Shown piece by piece: positions 9,025 through 16,688 of a stretch of DNA of 64,000 bases. The notes beneath the pieces are model-generated. The model saw nothing but the letters and a program-made list of their open reading frames with translations, searched no databases and was not told where the DNA came from. A program made the translations under genes and the position numbers. Positions within the stretch are counted from its first letter, which is position 1. Each line of letters starts with the position of its first letter. The DNA is from Kitasatospora humi (lineage in GTDB: Bacteria > Actinomycetota > Actinomycetes > Streptomycetales > Streptomycetaceae): positions 62,001-126,000 of the forward strand of contig NZ_JAJJPA010000003.1 of assembly GCF_020907985.1 (NCBI RefSeq), given 5' to 3'.

Positions 9025-9755
9025 CGCCCGATCAGCGAGCCCGCCGCATAGGTGATCGCCATCGCCAGTCCGCCGCCCGCCACGTTCCGCAGCACCGACG
9101 GCCGCACCGGCGAGTCGCCCAGCCGGGCGCCCACCCAGCCGGTGATCATCAGCGCGCAGAGCACCGCCACCACGGTCACCGGCACCCGCAGCGCGACCGG
9201 CGGCAGCACGATCGCCAGCAGCGGCAGCAGTGCGCCCACCGTGAAGGCCAGGCAGCTGGCCCCGGCGGCGTGCCAGGGGTTGGAGATCTGCTCGGGGTCG
9301 ATGCCCAGCTCCACCCTGGCGTGCGCGCTCAGCGCGTCCTGGGCGGTGAGCTGCTCGGCGACCTCGCGGGCCACCTCCTCGGTCAGCCCGCGCTGCGCCA
9401 ACAAGCCGGTCAGCTCCCTCAGTTCGGCATCGGGTTGCTCGGCCAACTCGCGCTCCTCCACGGCCAGCGCGGCCCGCTCCGAGTCCCGCTGGGCGCTCAC
9501 CGAGACGTACTCGCCGGAGGCCATCGACAGCGCTCCGGCCAGCAGCCCGGCCAGGGCTGCGGCGAGCAGCGCGGTCGACGAGCTGGTGGCGCCGGCCACC
9601 CCGACCACCAGCCCCGCCGTCGACACGATCCCGTCGTTGGCGCCCAGCACCCCGGCCCGCAGCCAGTTCAGCCGGGTGCTCAGGCCGCCCTCGGCGGCCG
9701 GCTGATGCGGCTCGTGCGGGTGGCCGCTCGGGGGCCTCTGCGGGGTGTCGTCCAC
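9012..9755 (-). CDS. VIT1/CCC1 family transporter
   Basis: A 247-residue membrane protein of the vacuolar iron transporter / CCC1 family, which moves Fe2+ or Mn2+ in eukaryotes and is less well defined in bacteria. A His/Pro-rich cytoplasmic N-terminus precedes TM1 (WLRAGVLGANDGIVSTAGLVVGVAGA), with the family signature ANDGI. TM2 carries SMASGEYVSVSAQRD. A charged, Glu-rich cytoplasmic helical domain (about 90-165) corresponds to the metal-binding domain, and three further hydrophobic segments complete the five-helix topology. GTG at 9755 has only a weak purine stretch upstream. Confidence 0.88.
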   Translation of the reverse strand: MDDTPQRPPSGHPHEPHQPAAEGGLSTRLNWLRAGVLGANDGIVSTAGLVVGVAGATSSSTALLAAALAGLLAGALSMASGEYVSVSAQRDSERAALAVEERELAEQPDAELRELTGLLAQRGLTEEVAREVAEQLTAQDALSAHARVELGIDPEQISNPWHAAGASCLAFTVGALLPLLAIVLPPVALRVPVTVVAVLCALMITGWVGARLGDSPVRPSVLRNVAGGGLAMAITYAAGSLIGRSGI

Positions 9756-9794
9756 GCTTCAGTGTCGGCACGCCCCCGGCCGATCAGGTGATCA

Positions 9795-9929
9795 TCAGCC
9801 CGGCGTGTCGTCCGTACCGCGCTGCGCCGCGGCCGGGTCGGTCAGGTAGCGGGGCAGGCCCGGCGTGCCCAGACGGGTGCCGTCGGGGAGCACGGCGAGG
9901 GCCTCGTAGCCGGGCAGGCCGGTCAGCCA
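9795..9929 (-). pseudogene. apbE 3' fragment, copy A
   Basis: The reverse strand reads the last part of an ApbE protein (WLTGLPGYEALAVLPDG, then TRLGTPGLPRYL), matching the C-terminus of the complete apbE at 20252-21031. It then ends in an unrelated tail with a stop at 9795-9797. Only about 30 codons remain and no start exists. The same gene end recurs as a longer fragment at 13413-13850. Homology to the intact gene starts at 9843 and stops abruptly at 9929, where a fragment of another gene is joined. Confidence 0.85.
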
Positions 9930-10435
9930 GTGTCGCTGCCCGCTCCGGCGGCAGCGACAGAGGTCCGCGGTGCGTCGCAGCGCCGAGCCTCCCGGGCATT
10001 GGCCGTCACATCACTGTCCGGCTCCGGGAGGGCAGTGCGCGCGACCAGCTCGAACCATGTGGTGCGCGCCCCTTCCGGGCTGAACACCACCCCGAAGTCG
10101 GACGACAACTCGGCGATGATTTCCAGCCCTCGCCCGTGCTCGTCCTCCTCGCCCGGTTTGGGTTGCCGTGCTGCCCCTGTTCCCGGATCGGTCACCTCGG
10201 TCCGCACTCGCACGCCGTCCATCAGCCGCACGGCGATGGTGAGTTCTTCGTCGTCGCGCGCCGGATCGCAGCCGTGCAGCAGTCCGTTGGTCGCAGCCTC
10301 GGAGACCATGAGCAGCAGGTCGGCGATCTGCTCCGACCCCAGCAACTCCCGGGATTCCATGGCCTGTCGGAGCCGATGACGGACCTCGCCGATCGCCTCG
10401 GGCTCGGCCGGAGCGGTGAGTTCAATCGCGGACAT
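9923..10435 (-). CDS. ATP-binding protein (HATPase_c, anti-sigma/WhiJ-cluster type), cluster 1
   Basis: A 170-residue protein with one GHKL ATPase domain. ATG at 10435 has GGAGG at 10444-10448. The N box (SEAATNGLLHG), G1 (DPGTG) and G2 (DEHGRGLEII) are visible. Such stand-alone ATPases resemble anti-sigma kinases and are typical partners of WhiJ-like XRE regulators and DUF397 proteins in Streptomyces; biochemical roles are largely unknown. It is divergent from the XRE gene at 10752. The last 27 residues or so are odd: their DNA matches, in another frame, the unknown gene at 13835-14518, and the stop lies in an apbE scar. The C-terminus was therefore created by a deletion fusion. Confidence 0.88.
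   Translation of the reverse strand: MSAIELTAPAEPEAIGEVRHRLRQAMESRELLGSEQIADLLLMVSEAATNGLLHGCDPARDDEELTIAVRLMDGVRVRTEVTDPGTGAARQPKPGEEDEHGRGLEIIAELSSDFGVVFSPEGARTTWFELVARTALPEPDSDVTANAREARRCDAPRTSVAAAGAGSDTG
9930..10003 (-). pseudogene. Fragment of the unknown gene found intact at 13835-14518
   Basis: About 74 bases match 14117-14190 closely, including a shared run CGCTCCGGCGGCAGCGACAG. The fragment sits directly between the apbE scar and the ATPase gene, in the same order and orientation as in cluster 2. It is read in a different frame as the ATPase C-terminus. Confidence 0.75.
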
Positions 10436-10751
10436 CAGATGACCTCCAAGTGCCGCATCGGCGACGAGCCGGGCGGCGAGAGGGTGGGGCCGGACTGCGG
10501 GATTCGAGCTCCTGACGGCGAATCAAGTACCGGCCAGCGTGCAGTCGTGAGGAACCACGCCGACTTGAGTGACAGTCGGCGAGCGGTTCGTCACAGGCAG
10601 CATGGAGTAGATGCCAAGATCAAAGCAACTCATTCGTCAAGGTGTGCATATATGCGAATTAGAACGCCGATCGGCTGCGTACACTCCCGATTGCTGGTGG
10701 CGCGTACGCCTGCCCGGCGGGCAGACTGTTCAACTACAGGAAGGGCAGGGG
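10436..10751. promoter_or_regulatory. Divergent regulatory region of cluster 1
   Basis: This 316-base spacer between the ATPase and XRE genes is less GC-rich than its flanks. It contains the perfect palindrome GCATATATGC at 10646-10655 within GTGTGCATATATGCG. A related GTGTGCATGCGC occurs in the equivalent region of cluster 2 (about 15241-15252), so this is a candidate XRE operator. AGGAAGGG at about 10738-10745 is the likely ribosome-binding site of the XRE gene. Confidence 0.45.
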
Positions 10752-11603
10752 ATGGCTCACTCGACACTGCGCCGGCGCCAACTCGGGAACGTGTTGCGCA
10801 GATTGCGCGAGGGGAAGAGTCTGACCGCCGAGCAGGTCGCCGACGTGCTCGGCTGGAGCCAGACCAAGGTGACCCGGATCGAGAATGCCCAGGTCGCCGC
10901 CAAGGTCGCCGATGTGATCCGACTCCTTGACCACTACGAAGTCTCGGACGAGAGCTCCAGGACCCACCTGGTAGAGATCACCAAGGACGGCGCCAGCCGC
11001 CGGGGTTGGTGGCTCGGCTACAGCGACGCGCTCAACTCAGTCGCGTTCGACATGGTCCGCCTGGAGGCCGATGCCTCCAAGATCGAGACATACGAACCCG
11101 CCTACGTCCCCGGCCTGTGCCAGACGCCTGATTACGCGCGCCTCGTCATCGAGCGCCTGGGCGGTGGCATGGGCGGCACCATCGAGGACCAGGTTGCCGT
11201 ACGGATGGCACGACAAGCCGTGTTGACCCGCCCCAACCCGGTCAACCTCTACGCGATCATCCATGAGTCCGCGCTGCTCGCCAACCGCTCCCGCCCCGAC
11301 ATCATGGGCCCGCAGCTGGACAAACTGCTCCTCCTCAACCGGCAGCCCAACGTCACCACCCTGGTCATGCCGTCCAGCGCATCCATCCACCCGGGCATGG
11401 GTGGCGCGATGGCCATCTACGGCTTCACCCACCGTCCCGAATTCGACGTCGTCCTGATCGAAGGCCTGATGAGCAGTCTGTTCGTCGAGGACGCGGACGG
11501 AGTCGACCGCTACCGGGCGAGCTTCCGGGACATCACGTCCGAGGCCATGACGAAGGACGATTCGCTCGCCTTCATCACCGCACAGAGAGACAAGATCGCG
11601 TGA
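10752..11603 (+). CDS. XRE/WhiJ-like helix-turn-helix regulator, cluster 1
   Basis: A 283-residue regulator. ATG at 10752 has AGGAAGGG upstream; the longer frame from 10611 lacks a site. The N-terminal XRE helix-turn-helix spans about residues 7-60 (LRRLREGKSLTAEQVADVLG, then WSQTKVTRIEN). The rest is the C-terminal domain found in WhiJ/Scr1-type proteins (RRGWWLGY, YVPGLCQTPDYARLVIE, VNLYAIIHESAL). Members pair with a small DUF397 protein and act as developmental or antibiotic regulators in Streptomyces; the target here is unknown. Its stop overlaps the DUF397 start (GTGA), implying translational coupling. Confidence 0.92.
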   Translation: MAHSTLRRRQLGNVLRRLREGKSLTAEQVADVLGWSQTKVTRIENAQVAAKVADVIRLLDHYEVSDESSRTHLVEITKDGASRRGWWLGYSDALNSVAFDMVRLEADASKIETYEPAYVPGLCQTPDYARLVIERLGGGMGGTIEDQVAVRMARQAVLTRPNPVNLYAIIHESALLANRSRPDIMGPQLDKLLLLNRQPNVTTLVMPSSASIHPGMGGAMAIYGFTHRPEFDVVLIEGLMSSLFVEDADGVDRYRASFRDITSEAMTKDDSLAFITAQRDKIA

Positions 11604-11821
11604 ACCACTACCCCGACGCCGCCGCCACCGGGCTGGCCTTCCGCAAGTCCAGCTACAGCGGGGGCAATGAGAACTGCGTCGAGTGCGCGGCCGATGGGAC
11701 CACCGGCGTCGCAGTCCGGGACTCCAAGAACCCGCACGGCCCCGCCCTCCGCTTTACGGGTGCCGCCTTCGCCGCTTTCACCAGTGCCCTCACTGGCAGC
11801 GAGCTGACGACCGCGCACTGA
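11600..11821 (+). CDS. DUF397 domain protein, cluster 1
   Basis: A 73-residue small protein whose GTG start overlaps the XRE stop. It shows the complete DUF397 pattern: FRKSSYSGGNENCVECA, then GVAVRDSKNPHGPALRFT, then AFAAFTSAL. DUF397 proteins are WhiJ/Scr1-partner proteins thought to antagonise or modulate the XRE regulator. From about residue 13 onward the gene is nearly identical in DNA to the DUF397 gene at 16689-16904, including a shared stretch of about 80 bases and homologous 3' flank. That indicates recent duplication or gene conversion. Confidence 0.92.
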   Translation: MNHYPDAAATGLAFRKSSYSGGNENCVECAADGTTGVAVRDSKNPHGPALRFTGAAFAAFTSALTGSELTTAH

Positions 11822-12141
11822 TCCGTAACTGCGATGCGGCCGGCGAACGCCGAGGCCCCGGGTACCTGAGGCACCCGCGGCCCGGCGAATCGCAGGGTGG
11901 GTCTACGCCGTAAGGCCGGATCGTGGTCGATGGCTTGCAGACTGCTCGGAGGCCGGCGAGGAGGCCGGCGAGGAGGCCGGCCAGGGCGACGACGAGGCAT
12001 TCCGACGGCTCCGGCAGCCGGTACGGCTCTCCGCCTTTCCGTCGCGTCCAGCCGTCCGATGTGCGGCATGACGGGGTTGGCAACAGCCCTGCGAGCCGAT
12101 CGGCGGTTGGGCATTGGGCTGGCCAGCGCCAGCCTGGGCCG
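11822..12141. other. Gene-free stretch between DUF397 and the FAD oxidoreductase
   Basis: I see no convincing gene in these 320 bases. The first 45 bases are homologous to the 3' flank of the DUF397 gene at 16905-16947. Positions 11948-11983 hold a 12-bp tandem repeat. A hairpin-like GGCTGGCCAGCGCCAGCC near 12117-12134 could terminate the oxidoreductase transcript arriving from the right. Confidence 0.5.
11948..11983. repeat. 12-bp unit repeated three times
   Basis: The unit GGAGGCCGGCGA occurs three times in a row (11948-11959, 11960-11971, 11972-11983); the last copy has one change (CCA). The unit length is a multiple of three, but no credible gene covers it. Confidence 0.8.
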
Positions 12142-13266
12142 TCACGGGGAGAAACGCTCCGGGCGGAAGTCCGCAAGCGTCTGATCTCTCTTCCCGCTGA
12201 GGATCTCCGCAGCGAGCAGCGTGCCGATGACCGGCCCGAGTGTGATCCCGCTGTGGGCAACGGCCTCGTAGTAGCCCGGCACAGACGGTACCGCTCCCAC
12301 CGACGGGAACCCGTCGGCTGGGATGGGTCGGTTGGATACCCGTGTCCGGGTGGTGCGGGAGTTGCCGAGCTCGGGAACGACGCGTCGTGCCGATTCCTGG
12401 AGCAACCGGGCAAGCTCCGCCGGATCTTTGCCGGTGTCGATGAGCGCATCGATCTCGCGGCTGTGGAGGACCACCGAGGCGTCTCCGTCAGGACGGATCT
12501 CGATGTGAGGTGCGTGCATGGGGCGGTGGACCGGGACGCGATCACAGCCGATCCGCGTGACGACGCCGGGTTCCCAGCGCATCGGCAGGTGCCGTGCGAC
12601 GAGCCCGGCGATGTGGGAGGCGCCAGGGCCCGCGGCATTCACGACGATGTCCACGTCCAGACGGCTCCCATCGGACAGAGCCACAGTCCGAACACCTCCG
12701 TCGGCACGGGTGCCGATGTCACGGACCGCGGTGCCGAACCGGTGCTCGGCGCCCGCAGCGACAGCCAGGTCGACCAGCCGGCCGACAAGATGACGCCCGT
12801 GCACCCAGGCTTCGTCGAGATAGAACGCGACCGGAACCTCGTTGGGCAAGGTGAGAGCAGGTTCGAGGCGGCGGCGCACCTCGGCCCCCGTGAGCAGCTC
12901 GACCCGGTAGTCCCAGTCGGCTAGCAGCGCCGCTGTTTCCAGGAGCTTCGTCTCCGCCGCGGGGTCGTCTGCCCAGCGCAGGTGGCCACGGGGATACCAC
13001 CACGAGTCCGGCCCGATGGTCCTGGCGAGCTCGTGGTACGCCTCCATGCTCGCGACGTTGAGGTCGAAGTAGGACCTGCTCACGGTCTTGTTGCTGGCGT
13101 TGACCCAGGAGAAGGACCAGTTGGTGACGCCTTCGCCCGGCTGGCCCGCGTCGAGGAAGACCACCTTGACGCCGTGCCGGGTCAGGTTCCAGCCCACGCT
13201 GGCCCCGAGGATGCCCACCCCGATGACAGCAACACGTTCGGGCTGGCCACTGGATCCGATCCGCAC
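12142..13266 (-). CDS. FAD-dependent oxidoreductase (DAO/glycine oxidase-like)
   Basis: A 374-residue single-domain flavoenzyme of the D-amino-acid/glycine oxidase superfamily. The N-terminal Rossmann FAD site reads VAVIGVGILGASVGWNL (GxGxxG) with an acidic residue at FLDAG. The DAO-type substrate core follows (NWSFSWVNASNK, GHLRWADD), then VVNAAGPGASHIAGL and the C-terminal FAD motif (VAHSGITLGPVIG). It should oxidise an amine or amino acid with O2 or another acceptor; the substrate is not predictable. GTG at 13266 is used, although a better ribosome site precedes an ATG in another frame at about 13289, so the 5' end may be altered. It has no functional partners nearby. Confidence 0.85.
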   Translation of the reverse strand: MRIGSSGQPERVAVIGVGILGASVGWNLTRHGVKVVFLDAGQPGEGVTNWSFSWVNASNKTVSRSYFDLNVASMEAYHELARTIGPDSWWYPRGHLRWADDPAAETKLLETAALLADWDYRVELLTGAEVRRRLEPALTLPNEVPVAFYLDEAWVHGRHLVGRLVDLAVAAGAEHRFGTAVRDIGTRADGGVRTVALSDGSRLDVDIVVNAAGPGASHIAGLVARHLPMRWEPGVVTRIGCDRVPVHRPMHAPHIEIRPDGDASVVLHSREIDALIDTGKDPAELARLLQESARRVVPELGNSRTTRTRVSNRPIPADGFPSVGAVPSVPGYYEAVAHSGITLGPVIGTLLAAEILSGKRDQTLADFRPERFSP

Positions 13267-13412
13267 GAAAGAGCCATCCCCAGATCACGGGCATGTCAAC
13301 CTCCCGCCCCTGGCACGCCAAGCGGCACAGCGAGCCGGCGCGCCGCCGGCTCAGCCGGATGCTCTAGCCATTGCCGCGCGGCTCGTGCGGACGCCGCGCC
13401 GGCGGGTCACCG
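13267..13412. other. Short spacer with a hairpin, upstream of the FAD oxidoreductase
   Basis: It contains an inverted repeat GAGCCGGCG/CGCCGGCTC (13332-13340 with 13344-13352), perhaps a terminator. A GGGAGG ribosome-like site for a frame that does not continue into the oxidoreductase lies around 13300. No gene is seen. Confidence 0.4.
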
Positions 13413-13850
13413 CTACGCCGTCGGGGCGGCCAGGTAGCGGGGGAGGCCGTGGGTGCCCAGGCGGGTGCCGTCGGGGAGGACGGCGAGGGCCTCGTGGCCG
13501 GGCAGGGCGGTCAGCCAGGGGAGGGCGCGGCGCGGGCCCATGGCGAAGGCGGCGGTGGCGTAGGCGTCGGTGCGGGCCAGGTCGGTGCCGATCACGTTGA
13601 GTGAGAGCAATTCAGTGGCCGGGCGGCCGGTGCGCGGATCGATGATGTGCGCGCCGCGTTCGGCGGTGCCGGAGGTGGCGACCGCGAAGTCACCCTCGGC
13701 GCTGAGCACCGCGACCAGGTGGTCAGGGCGCTGCGGGTCGGCGACTCCCACCCTCCCCCAGCCTTGGGCCGGGGGTACCCCCATAGGCCGCCCGGGTGCC
13801 GCCTGGCCCCGGGCCTGCACGTCGCCGCCGCCGGTCACCGTGTGGTCGGT
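13413..13850 (-). pseudogene. apbE 3' fragment, copy B
   Basis: This holds about 140 codons of the C-terminal half of an ApbE flavin transferase, from about DHTVTGGGDVQARGQ to LPRYLAAPTA and a TAG stop at 13413-13415. It is highly similar to the complete gene at 20252-21031 and breaks off at 13850, so the N-terminal half is missing. Relative to the intact gene it has a 30-base in-frame insertion of a palindromic repeat encoding MGVPPAQGWG. It has no start of its own and is presumably inactive. Confidence 0.9.
13752..13783. repeat. Palindromic GVPPAxG-type repeat, copy 1 (inside apbE fragment B)
   Basis: The element begins CCTCCCCCAGCCTTGGGCCG and ends in GGGGGTACCCCCAT. It forms a GC hairpin and adds ten codons in frame relative to the aligned position of the complete apbE. 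Related copies lie at 20744-20776, 47618-47649 and, degenerate, about 50416-50447. Confidence 0.8.
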
Positions 13851-14518
13851 CGTTCCCGCCGCGGCGGTTCGGTGACGTCCTCGTCTGGTCGGCTGACGCA
13901 CAGGCACAACGTGTACCGGCCTCTGCAGCCCTTCCACACGGCGGCGTGGACGCGCACCCGGCCCGGGGCGTCGACGAATGCGGCCGCGGTGGCGAAGACC
14001 TCCCATGCTCTGGTCCCGGTGAACGCCACAGTGGCGTCCAGCAGGACCGTGATCTCACCGGAGGCCGAACTGCTCGGCGTCGCACGCAGCGCGGCACGGG
14101 CCTGCGCCACGTCGTGGGCCAGTGCCGCTGTCCGCTCCGGCGGCAGCGACAGGGATCCGTGGTGCGTTGAACCGCCGAGCTCCCCGGGCATTTCGGGGTC
14201 AACGGCGATGTCTGCCCAGGCGGTGAGGACGGTCAGCTCACACTGGCCACTGTCGGACCGCTCAGCCCAGCTGACCCCGTTGATCTCGCAGTGGCCGGCC
14301 TGGCCGAAGTAGTCGCTCGCGAGCTGGAAGACGGCCGCCGGCGTCTCGGCCGTGAAGGTCGGTGTGATCCGCGCGTCGATACCGACCGTGCAATCGGTTC
14401 GTACCCCGTCTCGCGGCAACTGCGACAGCGTGTCGCCTGCCAGCTCCAGGGCGCCGGTCAGGTCGCGGAGTTGGCCCGGCAGCAGGGGCAGCGCAGCGAA
14501 TGGAATCGTGCTGTTCAA
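13835..14518 (-). CDS. Unknown protein of cluster 2, C-terminus formed by an apbE scar
   Basis: A 227-residue protein I do not recognise. TTG at 14518 has GAGG about 8 bases upstream. It is soluble, without signal peptide or membrane helix, and contains segments such as STIPFAALPLLPGQLRDLTG, then DYFGQAGHCEINGVSWAERS and GRYTLCLCVSRPDED. It follows the ATPase gene by 56 bases in the same direction, so the two are probably one operon. The last few codons (about PTTR and the stop) are read from the apbE fragment in another frame, so the native C-terminus has been lost or replaced. A 74-base fragment of the same gene persists at 9930-10003. Confidence 0.65.
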   Translation of the reverse strand: MNSTIPFAALPLLPGQLRDLTGALELAGDTLSQLPRDGVRTDCTVGIDARITPTFTAETPAAVFQLASDYFGQAGHCEINGVSWAERSDSGQCELTVLTAWADIAVDPEMPGELGGSTHHGSLSLPPERTAALAHDVAQARAALRATPSSSASGEITVLLDATVAFTGTRAWEVFATAAAFVDAPGRVRVHAAVWKGCRGRYTLCLCVSRPDEDVTEPPRRERPTTR

Positions 14519-14574
14519 GGAGAGACCTCGATTCGTACGAGTCGGCCCGGAGTCGCCCCGGGCCGCCTGAAGGG

Positions 14575-15105
14575 TCAGGCCGCACGCCGCGCAGATGCGC
14601 GGCGGTTCTGGGTGGGGACGGCTTTGGGCGGCGCCTCCAGCAGGTAGCCCTCTACTGCCCCGCGACCAGCTGTCGCGTCGCCGTCGGTCGGATCCGGGAG
14701 CGCGGCGCGCGCCGGCAGCTCGAACCAGGTAGTGCGCGCCCCCTCCTCGCCGTACACCGCACCATAGGCGGACGACAGCTCGGCGATGATCTGCAGCCCG
14801 CGCCCGTGCTCGTCCTCCTCCCCGGGCTCGGGCTTCTGCGCGGTCCCGGTTCCCGGATCGGTCACCTCGACCCGTACCCGCGCGCCATCCACCAGTCGTA
14901 CGGCGACGGTGAGTTGCTCGTCGTCGCGGGCCTGATCGCAACCGTGCCGCAGTCCGTTGGTCGCGGCCTCGGAGACCATGACCAGCAGGTCGGCGATCTG
15001 CTCTTGGTTCAGCAACTCCTGGGCTTCCAAGACGTATCGGAGCCGCTGGCGGACCTCGCGGATCGCCTCGGGCCTGGCCGGGAGCATGAGAACAACCGCA
15101 TGCAT
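14575..15105 (-). CDS. ATP-binding protein (HATPase_c, WhiJ-cluster type), cluster 2
   Basis: A 176-residue paralogue of the ATPase at 9923-10435. ATG at 15105 has GGAGG upstream. It keeps the N box (SEAATNGLRHG), G1 (DPGTG) and G2 (DEHGRGLQII) of GHKL ATPases, and similarity covers most of the length. It differs from copy 1 in the C-terminus (AVEGYLLEAPPKAVPTQNRR), which is probably the native end. It is divergent from the XRE gene at 15382 and followed by the unknown gene at 13835-14518. A role in controlling the linked regulator is inferred from conserved linkage. Confidence 0.9.
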   Translation of the reverse strand: MHAVVLMLPARPEAIREVRQRLRYVLEAQELLNQEQIADLLVMVSEAATNGLRHGCDQARDDEQLTVAVRLVDGARVRVEVTDPGTGTAQKPEPGEEDEHGRGLQIIAELSSAYGAVYGEEGARTTWFELPARAALPDPTDGDATAGRGAVEGYLLEAPPKAVPTQNRRASARRAA

Positions 15106-15208
15106 GACTTACCTCCAAGTGCCGCAAGCGGCATGCAGGAGCGGTACGAAGAGCGGCTGGCGGGCAGTGGCAGGGCAGTGCGCCACGCCAGGCCAAGCCG
15201 CGCGAAAA

Positions 15209-15236
15209 TGATCACCATTCGTGATCATGCGATCAC
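15209..15236. promoter_or_regulatory. Overlapping palindromes, candidate operator of cluster 2
   Basis: TGATCAC (15209-15215) pairs with GTGATCA (15221-15227) across 5 bases. The latter overlaps GTGATC (15221-15226), which pairs with GATCAC (15231-15236) across 4 bases. Three half-sites in the divergent ATPase/XRE spacer are what a dimeric XRE repressor with adjacent binding would use. Confidence 0.55.
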
Positions 15237-15381
15237 TATTGGTGTGCATGCGCCTACCATCCCGCATTCTCAGAGCTAATGCAAGTCTGCTGAACGGCAC
15301 ATGTGCTGAAGAGAACTGACGTTCCATGGCTACCGTGCTGCACACTTGACGTGACATCAGGTGAACGACAGGAGCCGACAG

Positions 15382-16269
15382 ATGCCACGTAATCGGGTCG
15401 CCGCACGGAAGGATGTGCCGTTCCTACGGCAGATCCTCGGGACCAAGCTCCGGCGCTTGCGCGAGGAGGCCGGTCTGAGCCTCGAGGAGGTCGCCAAAAT
15501 CCTCGACCTCAACCGTTTCACCGTCCTGCGGCACGAGTCCGGCGAGACACTGGTCAAGGTGAACGACGCCATCGCCTACAGCAAGGTCTACGGCGTAGAT
15601 GGCAACGAAGTGCTGGTCAAGCAGCTGACCGACCTTGCCCGCCAGGGCAAGCAGCGCGGTTGGTGGACTGCCGTGGGCGCCAACCTCCACCCGGCATTCT
15701 CGTACCTCGTGGAGGCCGAGCTGCTGGCGCGCGACGGCGAGATTCGCACCTGGGAACCGCTGATCGTGCCGGGCGTGCTCCAGACCGAGGCCTACACCAC
15801 CGAGCTGCTCGCGCGCCGCCAACATCTGTGGGAGCAGCAGAACCCGCTGCCGCTGGCCGAGGGTGTCGCCACCCGCGCAGCCCGCAAGGAGCAGCTGCTG
15901 GGCGGCGACCAGCCGACCAAGCTGTGGGCGATCATAGGAGAAGCGGCGATCCGCATGCCGGTCGGTAGCGCACAGGTGATGCAGGACCAGCTCCGGCACC
16001 TGCTCGAACTGTCGGAGCAGCCCAACATCAAGCTGCAGATTCTGCCGTTCTCCACCGGCGTGCACGTCGGCACTGCTGGCCCGTTCATCCTCTTCAACTT
16101 CGGCGGGGCGCCGGTCGACGGGGTGGTGTACTACGAAAACAGCCTCAGTTTCTCGGACGACGAGGACACCCTGAAGCGGCATACCGAGCAGTTCGATCTC
16201 CTCCGGGCCCAGGCGAAATCCGTGCCCGACTCTCGGTCATACTTGCAGGAAGCCCTCGCCAACCACTGA
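15382..16269 (+). CDS. XRE/WhiJ-like helix-turn-helix regulator, cluster 2
   Basis: A 295-residue regulator with ATG at 15382 and AGGAG at 15370-15374; a GTG at 15361 in frame has no site. The XRE domain lies at about residues 20-75 (LRRLREEAGLSLEEVAKILD, then LNRFTVLRHESG). The C-terminal WhiJ/Scr1-type domain follows (RGWWTAVG, WEPLIVPGVLQTEAYTTELL, KLWAIIGEAAI, ILPFSTGVHVGTAGPF). It shares family and layout with the regulator at 10752 but is clearly diverged, so each is likely to have its own operator and partner. DUF397 genes follow. Confidence 0.92.
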   Translation: MPRNRVAARKDVPFLRQILGTKLRRLREEAGLSLEEVAKILDLNRFTVLRHESGETLVKVNDAIAYSKVYGVDGNEVLVKQLTDLARQGKQRGWWTAVGANLHPAFSYLVEAELLARDGEIRTWEPLIVPGVLQTEAYTTELLARRQHLWEQQNPLPLAEGVATRAARKEQLLGGDQPTKLWAIIGEAAIRMPVGSAQVMQDQLRHLLELSEQPNIKLQILPFSTGVHVGTAGPFILFNFGGAPVDGVVYYENSLSFSDDEDTLKRHTEQFDLLRAQAKSVPDSRSYLQEALANH

Positions 16270-16300
16270 GAGTTGGCTGGCCCCCGGCGAAAGGATGACC

Positions 16301-16522
16301 ATGCGCAACGCCCTTGACCAGGGTGCCCGCAGCTGGCGCAAGGCCAGCTGCAGCGGCGACCAGAATGGTGCTTGCATCGAGGTCGGCATCCGGCCCGACG
16401 GCGCTGTCTCGGTCCGCGACACCAAGGACTACAAGCTCGGCCCGGTCCTGGGCGGCTTCACGTTGGAGTCCTGGAGCAGCTTCGTCGCCGGCGTCAAGAA
16501 CGGCGACCTGGCCGACCACTGA
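16301..16522 (+). CDS. DUF397 domain protein (divergent copy), cluster 2
   Basis: A 73-residue protein. ATG at 16301 has AAGGA at 16291-16295; an ATG at 16295 would overlap that site. The DUF397 pattern is WRKASCSGDQNGACIEVGIR, then GAVSVRDTKD, then GGFTLESWSSFVAGVK. It is less like the other two DUF397 proteins, which resemble each other strongly. It lies 31 bases after the XRE gene and is probably its cognate partner in one transcript. Confidence 0.9.
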   Translation: MRNALDQGARSWRKASCSGDQNGACIEVGIRPDGAVSVRDTKDYKLGPVLGGFTLESWSSFVAGVKNGDLADH

Positions 16523-16688
16523 CCGGACAGCAGTATCGTTAGGCCCCCGGCGCCCGCCCACCGCCGGGGTCGCACTGCCGACCGCGCGCCCCCAAGTCCG
16601 GCCTTCCGCACCCGAATACCGCACCCGGTGGGCATACTCGGCATGGGTCCTCGCACCCCGCTCACGAGCCGAGCCACGGAGGTTCGCC

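Noticed and set aside
13267..13321. An alternative start of the FAD oxidoreductase at the ATG behind GGGAGG
   Set aside because: That ATG is in a different frame and its reading frame does not enter the enzyme; a frameshift or altered 5' end remains possible but unproven.
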